Below, piece by piece: positions 9,975 to 17,958 of a stretch of DNA of 64,000 bases. The stretch is from assembly GCA_000432915.1 (NCBI GenBank), contig HF995228.1, forward strand, positions 10,844-74,843. Reading direction: 5' to 3'. Every line of letters begins with the position of its first letter. The first letter of the stretch is position 1. Under the pieces are notes generated by a model that was not told the DNA's origin, did not search any database, and worked only from the letters and a program-made list of their open reading frames with translations. Origin of the DNA: Firmicutes bacterium CAG:194 (GTDB lineage: Bacteria > Bacillota > Clostridia > Lachnospirales > Lachnospiraceae). The position numbers and the translations under genes are program-made.

Positions 9975-11235
9975 CGATTGCCTTTCCGATGTCATGCCGC
10001 ATATATTTATTGGCAAATGAAACCCATTCGGTCGCTTCATATGCTTTCTTTCTTGCCTCTTTCAAGTCATTGCCCTTAGCCGTGATGCCAAGTACACGTC
10101 CGCCGTTTGTCACGATCCTGCCATCTGCAAGCTTTGTGCCTGCGTGGAAGCAGAAATAATCGTCCTTTCCGTCAAATGCCTCCAGTCCTTCGATCGGGAG
10201 TCCCTTTTCGTAAGAAACCGGATACCCATCGGATGCCAGTACCACACAGACTGCTGCATTGTCTTCAAATTCTACCTTAATCTGATCCAGTGTACCGTCG
10301 ATGCAGGCATTGCATACATCAATGATATCGTTCTTCATACGTGGCAGAACAACCTGTGCTTCCGGATCGCCGAATCTTGCATTGTATTCCAGCACCTTCG
10401 GGCCCTTCTCTGTCAGCATCAGGCCGAAGAAGATAACGCCCTTGAACTCTCTGCCTTCTGCCTTCATAGCATCTACCGTCTTCTGGAAGATATATTTGTG
10501 GCAGAACTCATCCACTTCCTCTGTATAGAACGGGCTCGGGGAGAAGGTTCCCATACCGCCTGTATTTAAGCCCTGATCACCGTCCTTGGCACGCTTGTGA
10601 TCCTGCGCGCTTGACATGATCTGGATCGTATTACCGTCTACGAAGGAAAGAACAGATACCTCACGTCCTGTCATAAATTCCTCTACTACCATGCGATTGC
10701 CGGCAGAACCGAATTTCTTATCCTCCATGATCTCTTTCACACCGTCTATGGCTTCCTGCTTTGTATTACAGATCAGAACACCCTTACCGAGTGCCAGGCC
10801 GTCTGCCTTTAAGACGATCGGATACTCAGCCGTCTCCAGATAAGCAAGTGCTTCCTTCGGATCATCGAAGGTTTCGTACGCTGCTGTCGGGATATCGTAT
10901 TTTTTCATCAGATCCTTGGAGAATGCCTTGCTTCCTTCCAGGATCGCTGCATTTTTACGAGGACCGAATGTGCGGATGCCTGCCTTTTCCATCTCATCCA
11001 CAAGGCCGCCTACCAGCGGATCATCCATACCGACGATCACAAGATCGATCTCTTTTTCTTTTGCAAATGCAACCAGTTTATCAAACTCCATTGCCCCGAT
11101 CGCTACACACTCTGCAAGCTGTGCGATTCCTGCATTGCCCGGTGCACAATAGATCTTATCCACTTTATCACTTTTTGCGACGCTTGCTGCGATCGCATGC
11201 TCTCTGCCGCCGCTTCCAACAATCAAAACTTTCAT
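9964..11235 (-). CDS. purD: Phosphoribosylamine-glycine ligase
   Basis: Second step of de novo purine synthesis: joins glycine to 5-phosphoribosylamine using ATP. The 423-residue length is normal. The N-terminal GSGGREHA loop, an ATP-grasp core (LKADGLALGKGV) and the NARFGDPEAQ motif with metal-binding Glu/Asn are all present. It is the fourth gene of purE-purM-purN-purD; the gap to purN is 12 bases. Its stop codon is overlapped by the start of the sortase gene, an uncommon partner for a purine operon. Confidence 0.97.
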   Translation of the reverse strand: MKVLIVGSGGREHAIAASVAKSDKVDKIYCAPGNAGIAQLAECVAIGAMEFDKLVAFAKEKEIDLVIVGMDDPLVGGLVDEMEKAGIRTFGPRKNAAILEGSKAFSKDLMKKYDIPTAAYETFDDPKEALAYLETAEYPIVLKADGLALGKGVLICNTKQEAIDGVKEIMEDKKFGSAGNRMVVEEFMTGREVSVLSFVDGNTIQIMSSAQDHKRAKDGDQGLNTGGMGTFSPSPFYTEEVDEFCHKYIFQKTVDAMKAEGREFKGVIFFGLMLTEKGPKVLEYNARFGDPEAQVVLPRMKNDIIDVCNACIDGTLDQIKVEFEDNAAVCVVLASDGYPVSYEKGLPIEGLEAFDGKDDYFCFHAGTKLADGRIVTNGGRVLGITAKGNDLKEARKKAYEATEWVSFANKYMRHDIGKAIDEA

Positions 11236-11247
11236 TGCTGCCTCCCA

Positions 11248-11871
11248 TTATTTTATAAACACTTTTCCGTCCTGTATCTGTACTCTGCCGTTTGCGATCC
11301 AGTCGATCGCCTGTGGCAGAAGCTGCCATTCCGCTTCTTCCATGACACGCTGCTGCAATACTTTCGGCGTATCATCCTGCTTTACACAGACCGCCTTCTG
11401 ACAGATGATCGGACCTGTATCCGTCCCTTCATCCACAAAATGCACGGTCGCACCCGTCACCTTGACACCACGCGCAAGCACGCCTTCATGCACCTTCAGC
11501 CCATAATAGCCTTTGCCGCAAAAAGAAGGGATCAGAGACGGATGGATATTGATGATCCTGCCCCGGTAAGCCTGCACCATTTCAGCCGGGATATTTACAA
11601 GGAATCCCGCTAAAACGATCAAATCCGGCTTCAGCTCATCCACGCCCTGCAGCAGTGCCCGGTTAAATGCTTCTCTTGTTTCATACTCCTTTGGAGAAAT
11701 GCAGACAGCCGGTACATTTTTTGCTTTTGCACGCTCCAGCGCATAAGCACCTGCATTATTACTGATCACACCCGCAATACGTGTGTTGGTGATCTTACCG
11801 CTTTCCACTGCATCTAAGATTGCCTGCAGGTTCGTACCGCCGCCCGATACACAGACTACTACGTTTAACAT
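11248..11871 (-). CDS. purN: Phosphoribosylglycinamide formyltransferase (GART)
   Basis: Transfers a formyl group from 10-formyl-tetrahydrofolate to glycinamide ribonucleotide, third step of purine synthesis. The 207-residue protein shows the GGGTNLQAI phosphate-binding loop, the catalytic N-I-HPS-L-IPSF segment (His after Asn) and the conserved Asp in HFVDEGTDTGPII. Its ATG overlaps the last codons of purM by seven bases, which suggests translational coupling. Confidence 0.97.
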   Translation of the reverse strand: MLNVVVCVSGGGTNLQAILDAVESGKITNTRIAGVISNNAGAYALERAKAKNVPAVCISPKEYETREAFNRALLQGVDELKPDLIVLAGFLVNIPAEMVQAYRGRIINIHPSLIPSFCGKGYYGLKVHEGVLARGVKVTGATVHFVDEGTDTGPIICQKAVCVKQDDTPKVLQQRVMEEAEWQLLPQAIDWIANGRVQIQDGKVFIK

Positions 11872-12890
11872 AAGGTAACTCCTTTTTCTCCCGCTTCGAT
11901 CTGACCGATGATATATGGTGTATCGCCGGCTTCTTTCATTGCTGCCATTGTTTTCTCCACATCAGCAGGATCTACCGCAACAACCATACCGATACCCATG
12001 TTGTAGGTGTTGTACATCATCTGTTCCTCAATATCGCCTGTTTTCTGCATAAGTTTGAAAATAGCCGGTACTTCGTAGCTGTCTTTCTTGACAACCGCAC
12101 GTACGCCGTCCGGAAGCATTCTCGGAATATTTTCATAGAAACCGCCGCCTGTGATGTGGCTGCAGCCTTTTACCTTAACACCGGCATTTTTTACCGCTTT
12201 CAGTGCTTTTACATAAATTCTGGTCGGTGCCAAAAGGGCTTCGCCAAGTGTCTTGCCCAGTTCATCATAATATGTATCAAGGCTTTCCTTTGTCATTTCA
12301 AATACTTTACGGACTAAAGAGAATCCGTTGCTATGTACACCTGAGCTTGCCATACCGATCAGAACGTCACCCGGCTTCATATCAGATCCGTTGATCAGAT
12401 CCTTTTTATCCACTACGCCGACAGCAAATCCTGCCAGATCGTATTCATCCTCTTCCATCAGTCCCGGATGCTCTGCTGTCTCACCGCCTACCAGTGCACA
12501 TTCAGACTGGATACAGCCTTCTGCCACACCTTTAACGATCGTAGCGATCTTTTCCGGATAATTTTTACCACATGCAATATAATCAAGGAAAAACAAAGGC
12601 TCTCCACCGGAGCATGCAATATCATTTACACACATAGCCACCGCATCAATACCGATCGTATCATGCTTGTCCATCACGAATGCCAGCTTTACTTTTGTTC
12701 CGCAGCCGTCTGTTCCGGAAAGAAGAATCGGCTCCTCCATGTTTTTGATGGCACTTAAGTCAAACGCACCTGCAAATCCGCCGATGCCGCCAAGCACTTC
12801 CGGTCTCATAGTAGCCTGTACATGCTTTTTCATCAGCTCCACTGATCTGTAACCGGCTTCGATGTCTACTCCTGCTTTCTTGTAATCCAT
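11865..12890 (-). CDS. purM: Phosphoribosylformylglycinamidine cyclo-ligase (AIR synthetase)
   Basis: Closes the imidazole ring to give aminoimidazole ribonucleotide. The 341-residue length is typical. GTDGCGTKVK, the Asp-rich segment around IGIDAVAMCVND, and GGETAEHPG mark the ATP-binding PurM fold. It lies 14 bases after purE and overlaps purN. In the pathway its product is the substrate of PurE upstream, so the order of the cluster is consistent with a complete late-middle pathway block. Confidence 0.97.
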   Translation of the reverse strand: MDYKKAGVDIEAGYRSVELMKKHVQATMRPEVLGGIGGFAGAFDLSAIKNMEEPILLSGTDGCGTKVKLAFVMDKHDTIGIDAVAMCVNDIACSGGEPLFFLDYIACGKNYPEKIATIVKGVAEGCIQSECALVGGETAEHPGLMEEDEYDLAGFAVGVVDKKDLINGSDMKPGDVLIGMASSGVHSNGFSLVRKVFEMTKESLDTYYDELGKTLGEALLAPTRIYVKALKAVKNAGVKVKGCSHITGGGFYENIPRMLPDGVRAVVKKDSYEVPAIFKLMQKTGDIEEQMMYNTYNMGIGMVVAVDPADVEKTMAAMKEAGDTPYIIGQIEAGEKGVTLC

Positions 12891-12904
12891 TTTTGTTCTC
12901 CTCT

Positions 12905-13411
12905 TTATTTATTGTAATTTTTATATCCTACTTCCTGTAAATGGGCATCCTTCTTCTGTACAGATTCCTTTAAGCTCTGGGAATATGCTTTCAGTCTGTC
13001 AAGAAGTGCTGCATCACTTGTTGCCAGAATCTTTGCTGCGAGAAGTCCCGCATTGGTCCCGCCGTTGATCGCAACAGTCGCAACCGGAATACCGGATGGC
13101 ATCTGCACAATGGAATACAGGGAATCTCTGCCTCCAAGACTTGTTGTATGCATCGGGATACCGATGACAGGCATCGGAAAGATTGCCGCACACATACCCG
13201 GCAGATGTGCTGCCATACCTGCGCCCGCGATGATCACCTTGAATCCCTTTGCCTCTGCTCCTTTGGCATACTCAAAAAATACGTCCGGTTCTCTATGGGC
13301 GGAAATGATCGTCATTTCATATGAAATACCAAGTTCCTCTAGAATATCTGCTGCTTTACTCATAATAGGCATATCTGAATCAGAGCCCATTACAATTCCT
13401 ACCTGTGCCAT
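12905..13411 (-). CDS. purE: 5-(carboxyamino)imidazole ribonucleotide mutase
   Basis: Class I PurE, which rearranges N5-CAIR to CAIR. The start is the ATG at 13411, with GGAGG seven bases upstream; the earlier in-frame ATG has no such site. Motifs MGSDSDMP near the N terminus, the catalytic SAHREP and GAGMAAHLPGM are all visible in about 168 residues. No purK is seen in this window. First gene of the purEMND operon, with a strong promoter upstream. Confidence 0.96.
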   Translation of the reverse strand: MAQVGIVMGSDSDMPIMSKAADILEELGISYEMTIISAHREPDVFFEYAKGAEAKGFKVIIAGAGMAAHLPGMCAAIFPMPVIGIPMHTTSLGGRDSLYSIVQMPSGIPVATVAINGGTNAGLLAAKILATSDAALLDRLKAYSQSLKESVQKKDAHLQEVGYKNYNK

Positions 13412-13483
13412 GCTGCATCCTCCATTCATCTTTACTATTACATCATTTAACACTCTCATATTGCTTTATTGCAATCATATAAT

Positions 13484-13512
13484 ATTTTAAAAGGTTCTTT
13501 CTCTATCGTCAA
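13484..13512 (-). promoter_or_regulatory. Promoter of the purEMND-srtB operon
   Basis: On the minus strand TTGACG (13512-13507) and TAAAAT (13489-13484) are 17 bases apart. The leader to the purE start is only about 70 bases, and I see no purine-riboswitch fold in it. Confidence 0.65.
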
Positions 13513-13521
13513 TACGAAATG

Positions 13522-15579
13522 TCACATTCCTTCGAGCGGCTTGTTCAGCTCTTCCGTGCCCGGCAGTACAAATCTGCCGTCTTTGATGATCCATTTCTCC
13601 TCGCCGTCTGCTGTGACACCGTAGAGCGCGCCCAGCTCATCATATGGAATCGTGATATCCGTATGGCACTGGAAATATGCCTTGTCCATATCTTCTTTAC
13701 GCAAAACAGAAATCTCATTGTCTCTGGCAATGATCTCTTTTCCGTCAGGATTATAGACAGCTACATCCTCTGCATGGGAATAACAGGTATCTCCGAATGC
13801 AAAATGCGGCCCTGTCTTTTCTGCAATCAGGATTGGCAGTCTGTCTTCGATCTCATACATCCGTCCCATGCGGTAAGCGGTCGTATTCGTACCGATCGCA
13901 AATTCTCCCATCGGAAGTGTTTCGTGATGATATAAAATGTTGTCTTTAATTAACTTTTTGCCCTCTGCCGGATCTGCAAAGTTAGCACAGTCGTACTCTG
14001 TTACCCTGCCATCCTTCACATGGATCTCAAGTTCTGTATATTCCAGCTCATTCAGATAAACACGGCTGACATACAGCGTGCCTTCCGTTCCTGCCAGCTT
14101 CGGAGAAGTAAATACCTCGCCCACCGGAATATTGACATCTGCCACGCAGTTTTCAAACTTTGTCTGCTTTGCCGGATCCGTCAAATCAGTCAACATAACA
14201 TTCAAATCTGTCTTGTTTCCGTTTGTCCCTATGATCCGGGCATACTCACACGTATCCAGCACATCGATCATCTTCTGCTGCAGATCCTCGTACGTCTGAT
14301 AATCCAGCGTATTCAGGCGGATCGTTTCATCCATGATCGCCGGATACTCCTCCCCGATTTCAGGGATCGGATAGGCAATGATCGTAAAACTTCTTTCTTC
14401 TCCCGGGATATAACTGTTGATGATCTGACCGAGCTGTCCGTAATACCAGGTTGAAAGCTCCTGCTGCTTTTTACTGAGCTGACATGCCTCTTTCTGCAAA
14501 ACAGGGGTAAACGGTGTTTCCCCGAATACCTCGATCCAGGCAGGCCCCGCATGCACAGCGGAAAGCTCCTTCTTTTGCTCGTATGCTTCCTTCTGTACCT
14601 CCAGACGACGGCTTACAAACTTTTTATCCAGGAAAAGTGCCTCATCCTCCCGATGATCGTATTCATACTGCTTGTTCGGGCTTTCGGAATAATAGCCGCC
14701 GACCGATGTTCCTCTCTTGGTAAAGATGCTGTGTGATGTCCGCATCATTGTCACATCAAGTCCCATTTTCTTAAAGTTGTCTATAGCTAATTTTACAACC
14801 TGTTCAAAGCCGATCGGATACACGATCTGCGCAACCTTCTTTTTAGACAGATCCTTATTGCCCTTGATAAAGCCGATCCGATACCCTTCTGTATAAGTAT
14901 CTGCCATCAGCTGCAGTTTTTCCGGCTCCATATTGTTTAAATAAGCTGCTGTCAGCCTCTGGTTATCCGTGATATATTCACCGTATCTGTACAGATACCG
15001 CTCATCCGACAGATCCGATTCCATGATAATACGATATGCAAAATCTGATGCCGGATCCACCTTTTCGCCGACACGCTTTACGGTTTCCTCTTCCATATAA
15101 TCGTAGACGAAAAAGTACACGATCTCTTTCAGCTGCTGCACCGCCGGCTCACGATCCTGATCCACATAGCTGTATACAAAGCTGCTGTAAACTTCCAGAA
15201 AGAACTCCATATGGATCACAAGTTCATCCAGATTCTGTTCAAAGATTTCCGGGATCACAGAACGCATCTGCGTATAAACGAAAGACAGGATCTGTCCATA
15301 GTCATCTCCCAGCATGGAAACCGCGTAAACCGGATTCGCATAGCTTTCCTCATACAGCTCCGGCAGTACATCGGCAAACATCACTTCATTTGCACTGCGC
15401 AGTTCTTCCGTACTTTTTTCAAAGTAACTGCCTGCCTTGATATCTTCATAAATCTGGCTCATCTCCAAAAGGAAAAAAGCCACCCGTCTAAAATAAGAAC
15501 AGTATGGCTCCTTTACAGTTTCTTCCTTATGAATTTCAGTCAGTCTTTCCTTTGCAAGTTCATATCTTTCTTCCATCAT
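13522..15579 (-). CDS. M29-family metallo-aminopeptidase with N-terminal extension
   Basis: Cytoplasmic, probably leucyl-type, aminopeptidase. The C-terminal two thirds carry M29 (AmpS/PepS/AmpT) features: GTNTTAYRMGRM with a catalytic Glu nearby, and EKTGPHFAFGDTCY with metal-binding His and Asp. At 685 residues it is much longer than the usual ~410; the first ~270 residues form an added helical domain without a motif I recognise, a layout I know from clostridial members. Its start overlaps the stop of the upstream small membrane protein (ATGA), so the two are probably coupled. A second ATG at 15576 is an alternative start. Confidence 0.85.
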   Translation of the reverse strand: MMEERYELAKERLTEIHKEETVKEPYCSYFRRVAFFLLEMSQIYEDIKAGSYFEKSTEELRSANEVMFADVLPELYEESYANPVYAVSMLGDDYGQILSFVYTQMRSVIPEIFEQNLDELVIHMEFFLEVYSSFVYSYVDQDREPAVQQLKEIVYFFVYDYMEEETVKRVGEKVDPASDFAYRIIMESDLSDERYLYRYGEYITDNQRLTAAYLNNMEPEKLQLMADTYTEGYRIGFIKGNKDLSKKKVAQIVYPIGFEQVVKLAIDNFKKMGLDVTMMRTSHSIFTKRGTSVGGYYSESPNKQYEYDHREDEALFLDKKFVSRRLEVQKEAYEQKKELSAVHAGPAWIEVFGETPFTPVLQKEACQLSKKQQELSTWYYGQLGQIINSYIPGEERSFTIIAYPIPEIGEEYPAIMDETIRLNTLDYQTYEDLQQKMIDVLDTCEYARIIGTNGNKTDLNVMLTDLTDPAKQTKFENCVADVNIPVGEVFTSPKLAGTEGTLYVSRVYLNELEYTELEIHVKDGRVTEYDCANFADPAEGKKLIKDNILYHHETLPMGEFAIGTNTTAYRMGRMYEIEDRLPILIAEKTGPHFAFGDTCYSHAEDVAVYNPDGKEIIARDNEISVLRKEDMDKAYFQCHTDITIPYDELGALYGVTADGEEKWIIKDGRFVLPGTEELNKPLEGM

Positions 15580-15905
15580 AATCCAAACACTCCCGCATAC
15601 AAAATAAATCCTGTGGCACAGACGCCGATTCCGTTTAGTAGAATACCCAGATCCGGGAAGAAGTAAAACTTATCCTTCTCCATTCTGGATAAAATACCGA
15701 ATACCAGTCCTGCGATTGAAAAAAGCATGGCTACTAAAATAACCGTGCCAAGCCTCGCACTCGCCCGTCCGCCAATCCGGAACGAAGAAAATACTGCCAG
15801 CCCGATCGAGACATCTGACAGTATTCCAAGTACGGTTGACATAATACCACGTTCTGACTGACTTTTATTCGTAAACATAAAATTCTTTTTATGACCTTTA
15901 CGCAT
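15576..15905 (-). CDS. Small membrane protein, DUF6142-like
   Basis: A 109-residue protein with a basic N terminus and three hydrophobic segments (about residues 23-40, 50-70 and 82-107). The ATG at 15905 is chosen because AAGGGG precedes it by five bases; longer starts lack a site. It sits between a 50-residue membrane protein upstream, whose stop overlaps this ribosome site, and the M29 aminopeptidase downstream. It resembles proteins of the DUF6142 group known in Lachnospiraceae, from memory. Function unknown. Confidence 0.75.
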   Translation of the reverse strand: MRKGHKKNFMFTNKSQSERGIMSTVLGILSDVSIGLAVFSSFRIGGRASARLGTVILVAMLFSIAGLVFGILSRMEKDKFYFFPDLGILLNGIGVCATGFILYAGVFGL

Positions 15906-15915
15906 AACGTCCCCT

Positions 15916-16068
15916 TTAGAACATGATCTTTGATTTACCGGCAAGCAGCTTTGCACCGGATATGATGAGTAATACGCCGCCTGCGATTCCCACCACGATA
16001 GAGATCACACCGAATACAATATTTAAAGCACCGCTTCCTGCCATTGTTTTATAGATTTTTTCTTCCAT
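15916..16068 (-). CDS. 50-residue single-helix membrane protein
   Basis: The short frame reads MEEKIYKTMAGSGALNIVFG and continues through one glycine-rich hydrophobic helix ending in basic residues. AGG lies seven bases before the ATG. It lies 26 bases after pyrE and 10 before the next membrane protein, so it is probably co-transcribed. Function unknown; the compact gene spacing and ribosome site are the support. Confidence 0.7.
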   Translation of the reverse strand: MEEKIYKTMAGSGALNIVFGVISIVVGIAGGVLLIISGAKLLAGKSKIMF

Positions 16069-16094
16069 ATGATTTCCTTTCCGACTATAACTGT

Positions 16095-16775
16095 CTATGC
16101 CCGTGCACCATACTGCTCATAATATGCATCGATTGCTGACTTGATCCGGTCATCAATCACCACTCTGCCACCACATTCTTTATTGTACAGATGCTCTGTT
16201 ACCTCTGCCATGGATACGATCGCATTTGCTTCGATGCCATATAATTCTTTAATTTCATCAAGTGCTGACTTCTCGCCGCCTTTTCCGACTTCCATACGAT
16301 TTAAGGATACCATCAGACCGATGACCTCTACATCTGCCTGTGCCTTCAGTATCGGGAAGGTTTCTTCAATGGATTTGCCGCTTGTTGTCACATCCTCGAT
16401 GATCACTACCTTATCTCCGTCCTTCAGCTTGCTGCCAAGCAGGATTCCTGTATCGCCATGATCCTTGACTTCCTTTCTGTTGGAACAGTAACGGATATCT
16501 TTTCCATATAACTTGCTGATCGCGATCGTGGTCGCAACAGTCAGCGGAATGCCCTTATAAGCAGGCCCGAACAGGACATCAAAATCCAGTCCGTACGTAT
16601 CATGGATTGCCTTTGCGTAATACTCGCCAAGCTTCATCAGCTGTGAACCTGTCACATAAGCACCCGCATTCATGAAAAATGGGGATTTTCTGCCGCTCTT
16701 TAATGTAAACTCGCCAAATTTCAAAACATCACTTGCTACCATAAATTCGATAAATTCCTGTTTATACTGTTCCAC
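16095..16775 (-). CDS. pyrE: Orotate phosphoribosyltransferase
   Basis: Converts orotate and PRPP to orotidine 5'-monophosphate in pyrimidine synthesis. The 226-residue protein has the PRPP-binding signature VVIIEDVTTSGKS, the catalytic-loop region YCSNRKEVKDHGD and GPAYKGIPL. It begins with GTG, with AAGGAGG ten bases before it. pyrF lies 10 kb away, not next to it, so the pyr genes are split here. It heads a unit with two small membrane proteins and the aminopeptidase. Confidence 0.96.
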   Translation of the reverse strand: MEQYKQEFIEFMVASDVLKFGEFTLKSGRKSPFFMNAGAYVTGSQLMKLGEYYAKAIHDTYGLDFDVLFGPAYKGIPLTVATTIAISKLYGKDIRYCSNRKEVKDHGDTGILLGSKLKDGDKVVIIEDVTTSGKSIEETFPILKAQADVEVIGLMVSLNRMEVGKGGEKSALDEIKELYGIEANAIVSMAEVTEHLYNKECGGRVVIDDRIKSAIDAYYEQYGARA

Positions 16776-16837
16776 TTTGCTGTGTCCTCCTTATTGTAAG
16801 CCGCTTCGGCATTTGTATCGTTCTTGCATATGAAGTA

Positions 16838-16866
16838 AGTATACCATTACCTACTTTTCTTTTCAA
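16838..16866 (-). promoter_or_regulatory. Promoter of pyrE
   Basis: On the minus strand TTGAAA (16866-16861) and TATACT (16843-16838) have a 17-base spacer. The short leader shows no obvious PyrR-type anti-terminator. Confidence 0.6.
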
Positions 16867-16932
16867 CCAGCAAATCTTGTGCTTTACGCATATATCAGAT
16901 CTGTCTCTTTTTATCAGGTATATGATTTCTTA

Positions 16933-16941
16933 TGTTATACT
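16933..16941 (+). promoter_or_regulatory. Extended -10 promoter of the small toxin gene
   Basis: TG-T-TATACT forms an extended -10 element; the -35 region is poor. Transcription would start near 16948 and leave a leader of about 75 bases. Confidence 0.45.
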
Positions 16942-16990
16942 GCTGTTTGTGTGATCGAAAAGAAAGCAGGATGTGATTTTCCGAGTTATG

Positions 16991-17014
16991 CCCTCTAGTA
17001 TTACGAAAGAGGGG
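16991..17014 (+). promoter_or_regulatory. Hairpin that hides the toxin ribosome-binding site
   Basis: CCCTCT (16991-16996) pairs with AGAGGG (17008-17013), which is the Shine-Dalgarno sequence of the 28-codon frame starting at 17023. Sequestered ribosome sites are a usual trait of type I toxin messages. Confidence 0.55.
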
Positions 17015-17022
17015 TGATGCCA

Positions 17023-17109
17023 ATGAACACATTAGAAGTGCTTACACTTTTATTAGTTGTTTTTGCGGCTCTGTCTTACATAGATAATCATAACGACAAA
17101 AAGAAATAG
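17023..17109 (+). CDS. 28-residue holin-like toxin peptide (candidate type I toxin)
   Basis: The peptide begins MNTLEVLTLLLVVFAALSY, a single hydrophobic helix, and ends in a polar IDNHNDKKK tail. This layout matches the 'putative holin-like toxin' peptides of Firmicutes (membrane-acting type I toxins). AGAGGGG precedes the ATG and is paired in an upstream hairpin. A strong promoter on the opposite strand drives an RNA that ends within the 3' end of this gene, as in Fst- or TxpA-like toxin/antisense loci. Location in a gap between pyrE and a ferredoxin gene, with no other mobile-element trace. Toxicity is inferred, not shown. Confidence 0.7.
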   Translation: MNTLEVLTLLLVVFAALSYIDNHNDKKK

Positions 17110-17197
17110 CATCCCCAACCCTCGCAAAGTTTAGGATGCTATTCTTATTAGTTTTCTCAACTGAGGGCAAATCGGAGTCATATCCGATTCACTTTCT
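17098..17197 (-). ncRNA. Candidate antisense antitoxin RNA
   Basis: From the promoter at 17232-17204 the minus-strand RNA would start near 17197 and carry an internal hairpin (AATCGGA with TCCGATT, 17172-17190). It would end at a terminator formed by TAGCATCC with GGATGCTA (17141-17107) followed by TTTCTTTTT. It overlaps the last codons and 3' region of the toxin message, so the two RNAs can pair. Confidence 0.6.
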
Positions 17198-17203
17198 AAG
17201 TAG

Positions 17204-17232
17204 ATTATACACTAGGGCACTTGATTATTCAA
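17204..17232 (-). promoter_or_regulatory. Promoter of the antisense RNA
   Basis: On the minus strand TTGAAT (17232-17227) and a perfect TATAAT (17209-17204) are separated by exactly 17 bases. This is stronger than the toxin's own promoter, as expected for an antitoxin RNA. Confidence 0.65.
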
Positions 17233-17243
17233 GCGCCCTTTTT
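17215..17243 (+). terminator. Terminator for the toxin message
   Basis: GGGC-A-CTTGA and TCAAG-C-GCCC form a stem around TTAT and are followed by TTTTTATT on the plus strand. It overlaps the antisense promoter, an economical arrangement. Confidence 0.6.
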
Positions 17244-17270
17244 ATTCTCGTATTTCACGCATTCCCAATG

Positions 17271-17873
17271 TCAGTCCAGGATCTTTCCGTCAATGGAGAT
17301 CGTCACAACCTGCCAGGGAATCATTTTACCGCAGTCCTGCAGTGCTTTCTTTGCCGCCATTTCCAGACCGCCGCAGCATGGCACTTCCATGCGGAGCACC
17401 GTTACGGAGCGGATATCATTCTGCTTCAAAATCTCCGTCAATTTCTCACTGTAATTGACACCATCCAGCTTCGGACAGCCGATCAGCGTCACTCTGCCTG
17501 CCACAAATTCACTATGGAATTTTGCATATGCATAAGCTGTACAATCTGCTGCAATAAGCAGCTTTGCGCCTTCAAAATACGGACTCTGCACAGGTGCCAG
17601 CCTGATCTGTACCGGCCAGTTGAGCAATCTGTCCTTTTCCTGCTTTGCTTTGAGTACCGCAGCTTCATCATAAGCCGGTGCTTCTCTTTCCTCGAATGTG
17701 ATCGCACCGGTCGGGCAGCCCGGCAGACAATCTCCGAAGCCGTCGCAGAAATGCTCTCTTGTCAGCTTAGCCTTTCCGTCTATAATCTCTATCGCGCCTT
17801 CATGACAAGCGGTTGCACAGATCCCGCAGCCATTACATTTTTCCTCATCAATATGAATGATCTTTCTAACCAT
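17271..17873 (-). CDS. Ferredoxin-like 4Fe-4S protein
   Basis: The 200-residue protein starts with two 4Fe-4S motifs, CNGCGICATACHEG and a variant second one, CDGFGDCLPGCPTG. About 130 residues follow with further cysteines (DCTAYAY, GCPKLDG, PCCGG) that could hold another cluster. It is divergent from a Crp/Fnr regulator, 85 bases away. In Clostridia such pairs often accompany redox or nitrosative-stress genes (for example hcp), but no hcp is seen here. Its promoter has a good -10 but a poor -35, with a palindrome centred near -41.5, consistent with activation by the neighbour. Confidence 0.8.
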   Translation of the reverse strand: MVRKIIHIDEEKCNGCGICATACHEGAIEIIDGKAKLTREHFCDGFGDCLPGCPTGAITFEEREAPAYDEAAVLKAKQEKDRLLNWPVQIRLAPVQSPYFEGAKLLIAADCTAYAYAKFHSEFVAGRVTLIGCPKLDGVNYSEKLTEILKQNDIRSVTVLRMEVPCCGGLEMAAKKALQDCGKMIPWQVVTISIDGKILD

Positions 17874-17915
17874 TTGCGGTTCCTCCTTGACTTTTCTGTC
17901 GTCATTGTACTAAAC

Positions 17916-17946
17916 TTATTGCAATAATTATGTTGGATTTCCAACA
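17916..17946. promoter_or_regulatory. Palindromes in the ferredoxin/Crp-Fnr intergenic region
   Basis: TGTTGGATTTCCAACA (17931-17946) is a perfect 6-bp-arm palindrome. TTATTGCAATAA (17916-17927) is a second palindrome. The minus-strand -10 TACAAT lies at 17909-17904, which puts the first palindrome's centre about 41.5 bases upstream of the expected start, the class II position for Crp/Fnr activators. The plus-strand gene starts at 17959. Confidence 0.55.
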
Positions 17947-17958
17947 AAAGGAGTTGCT

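Noticed and set aside
13412..13483. Purine riboswitch before purE
   Set aside because: The leader is too short and lacks the three-way junction core.
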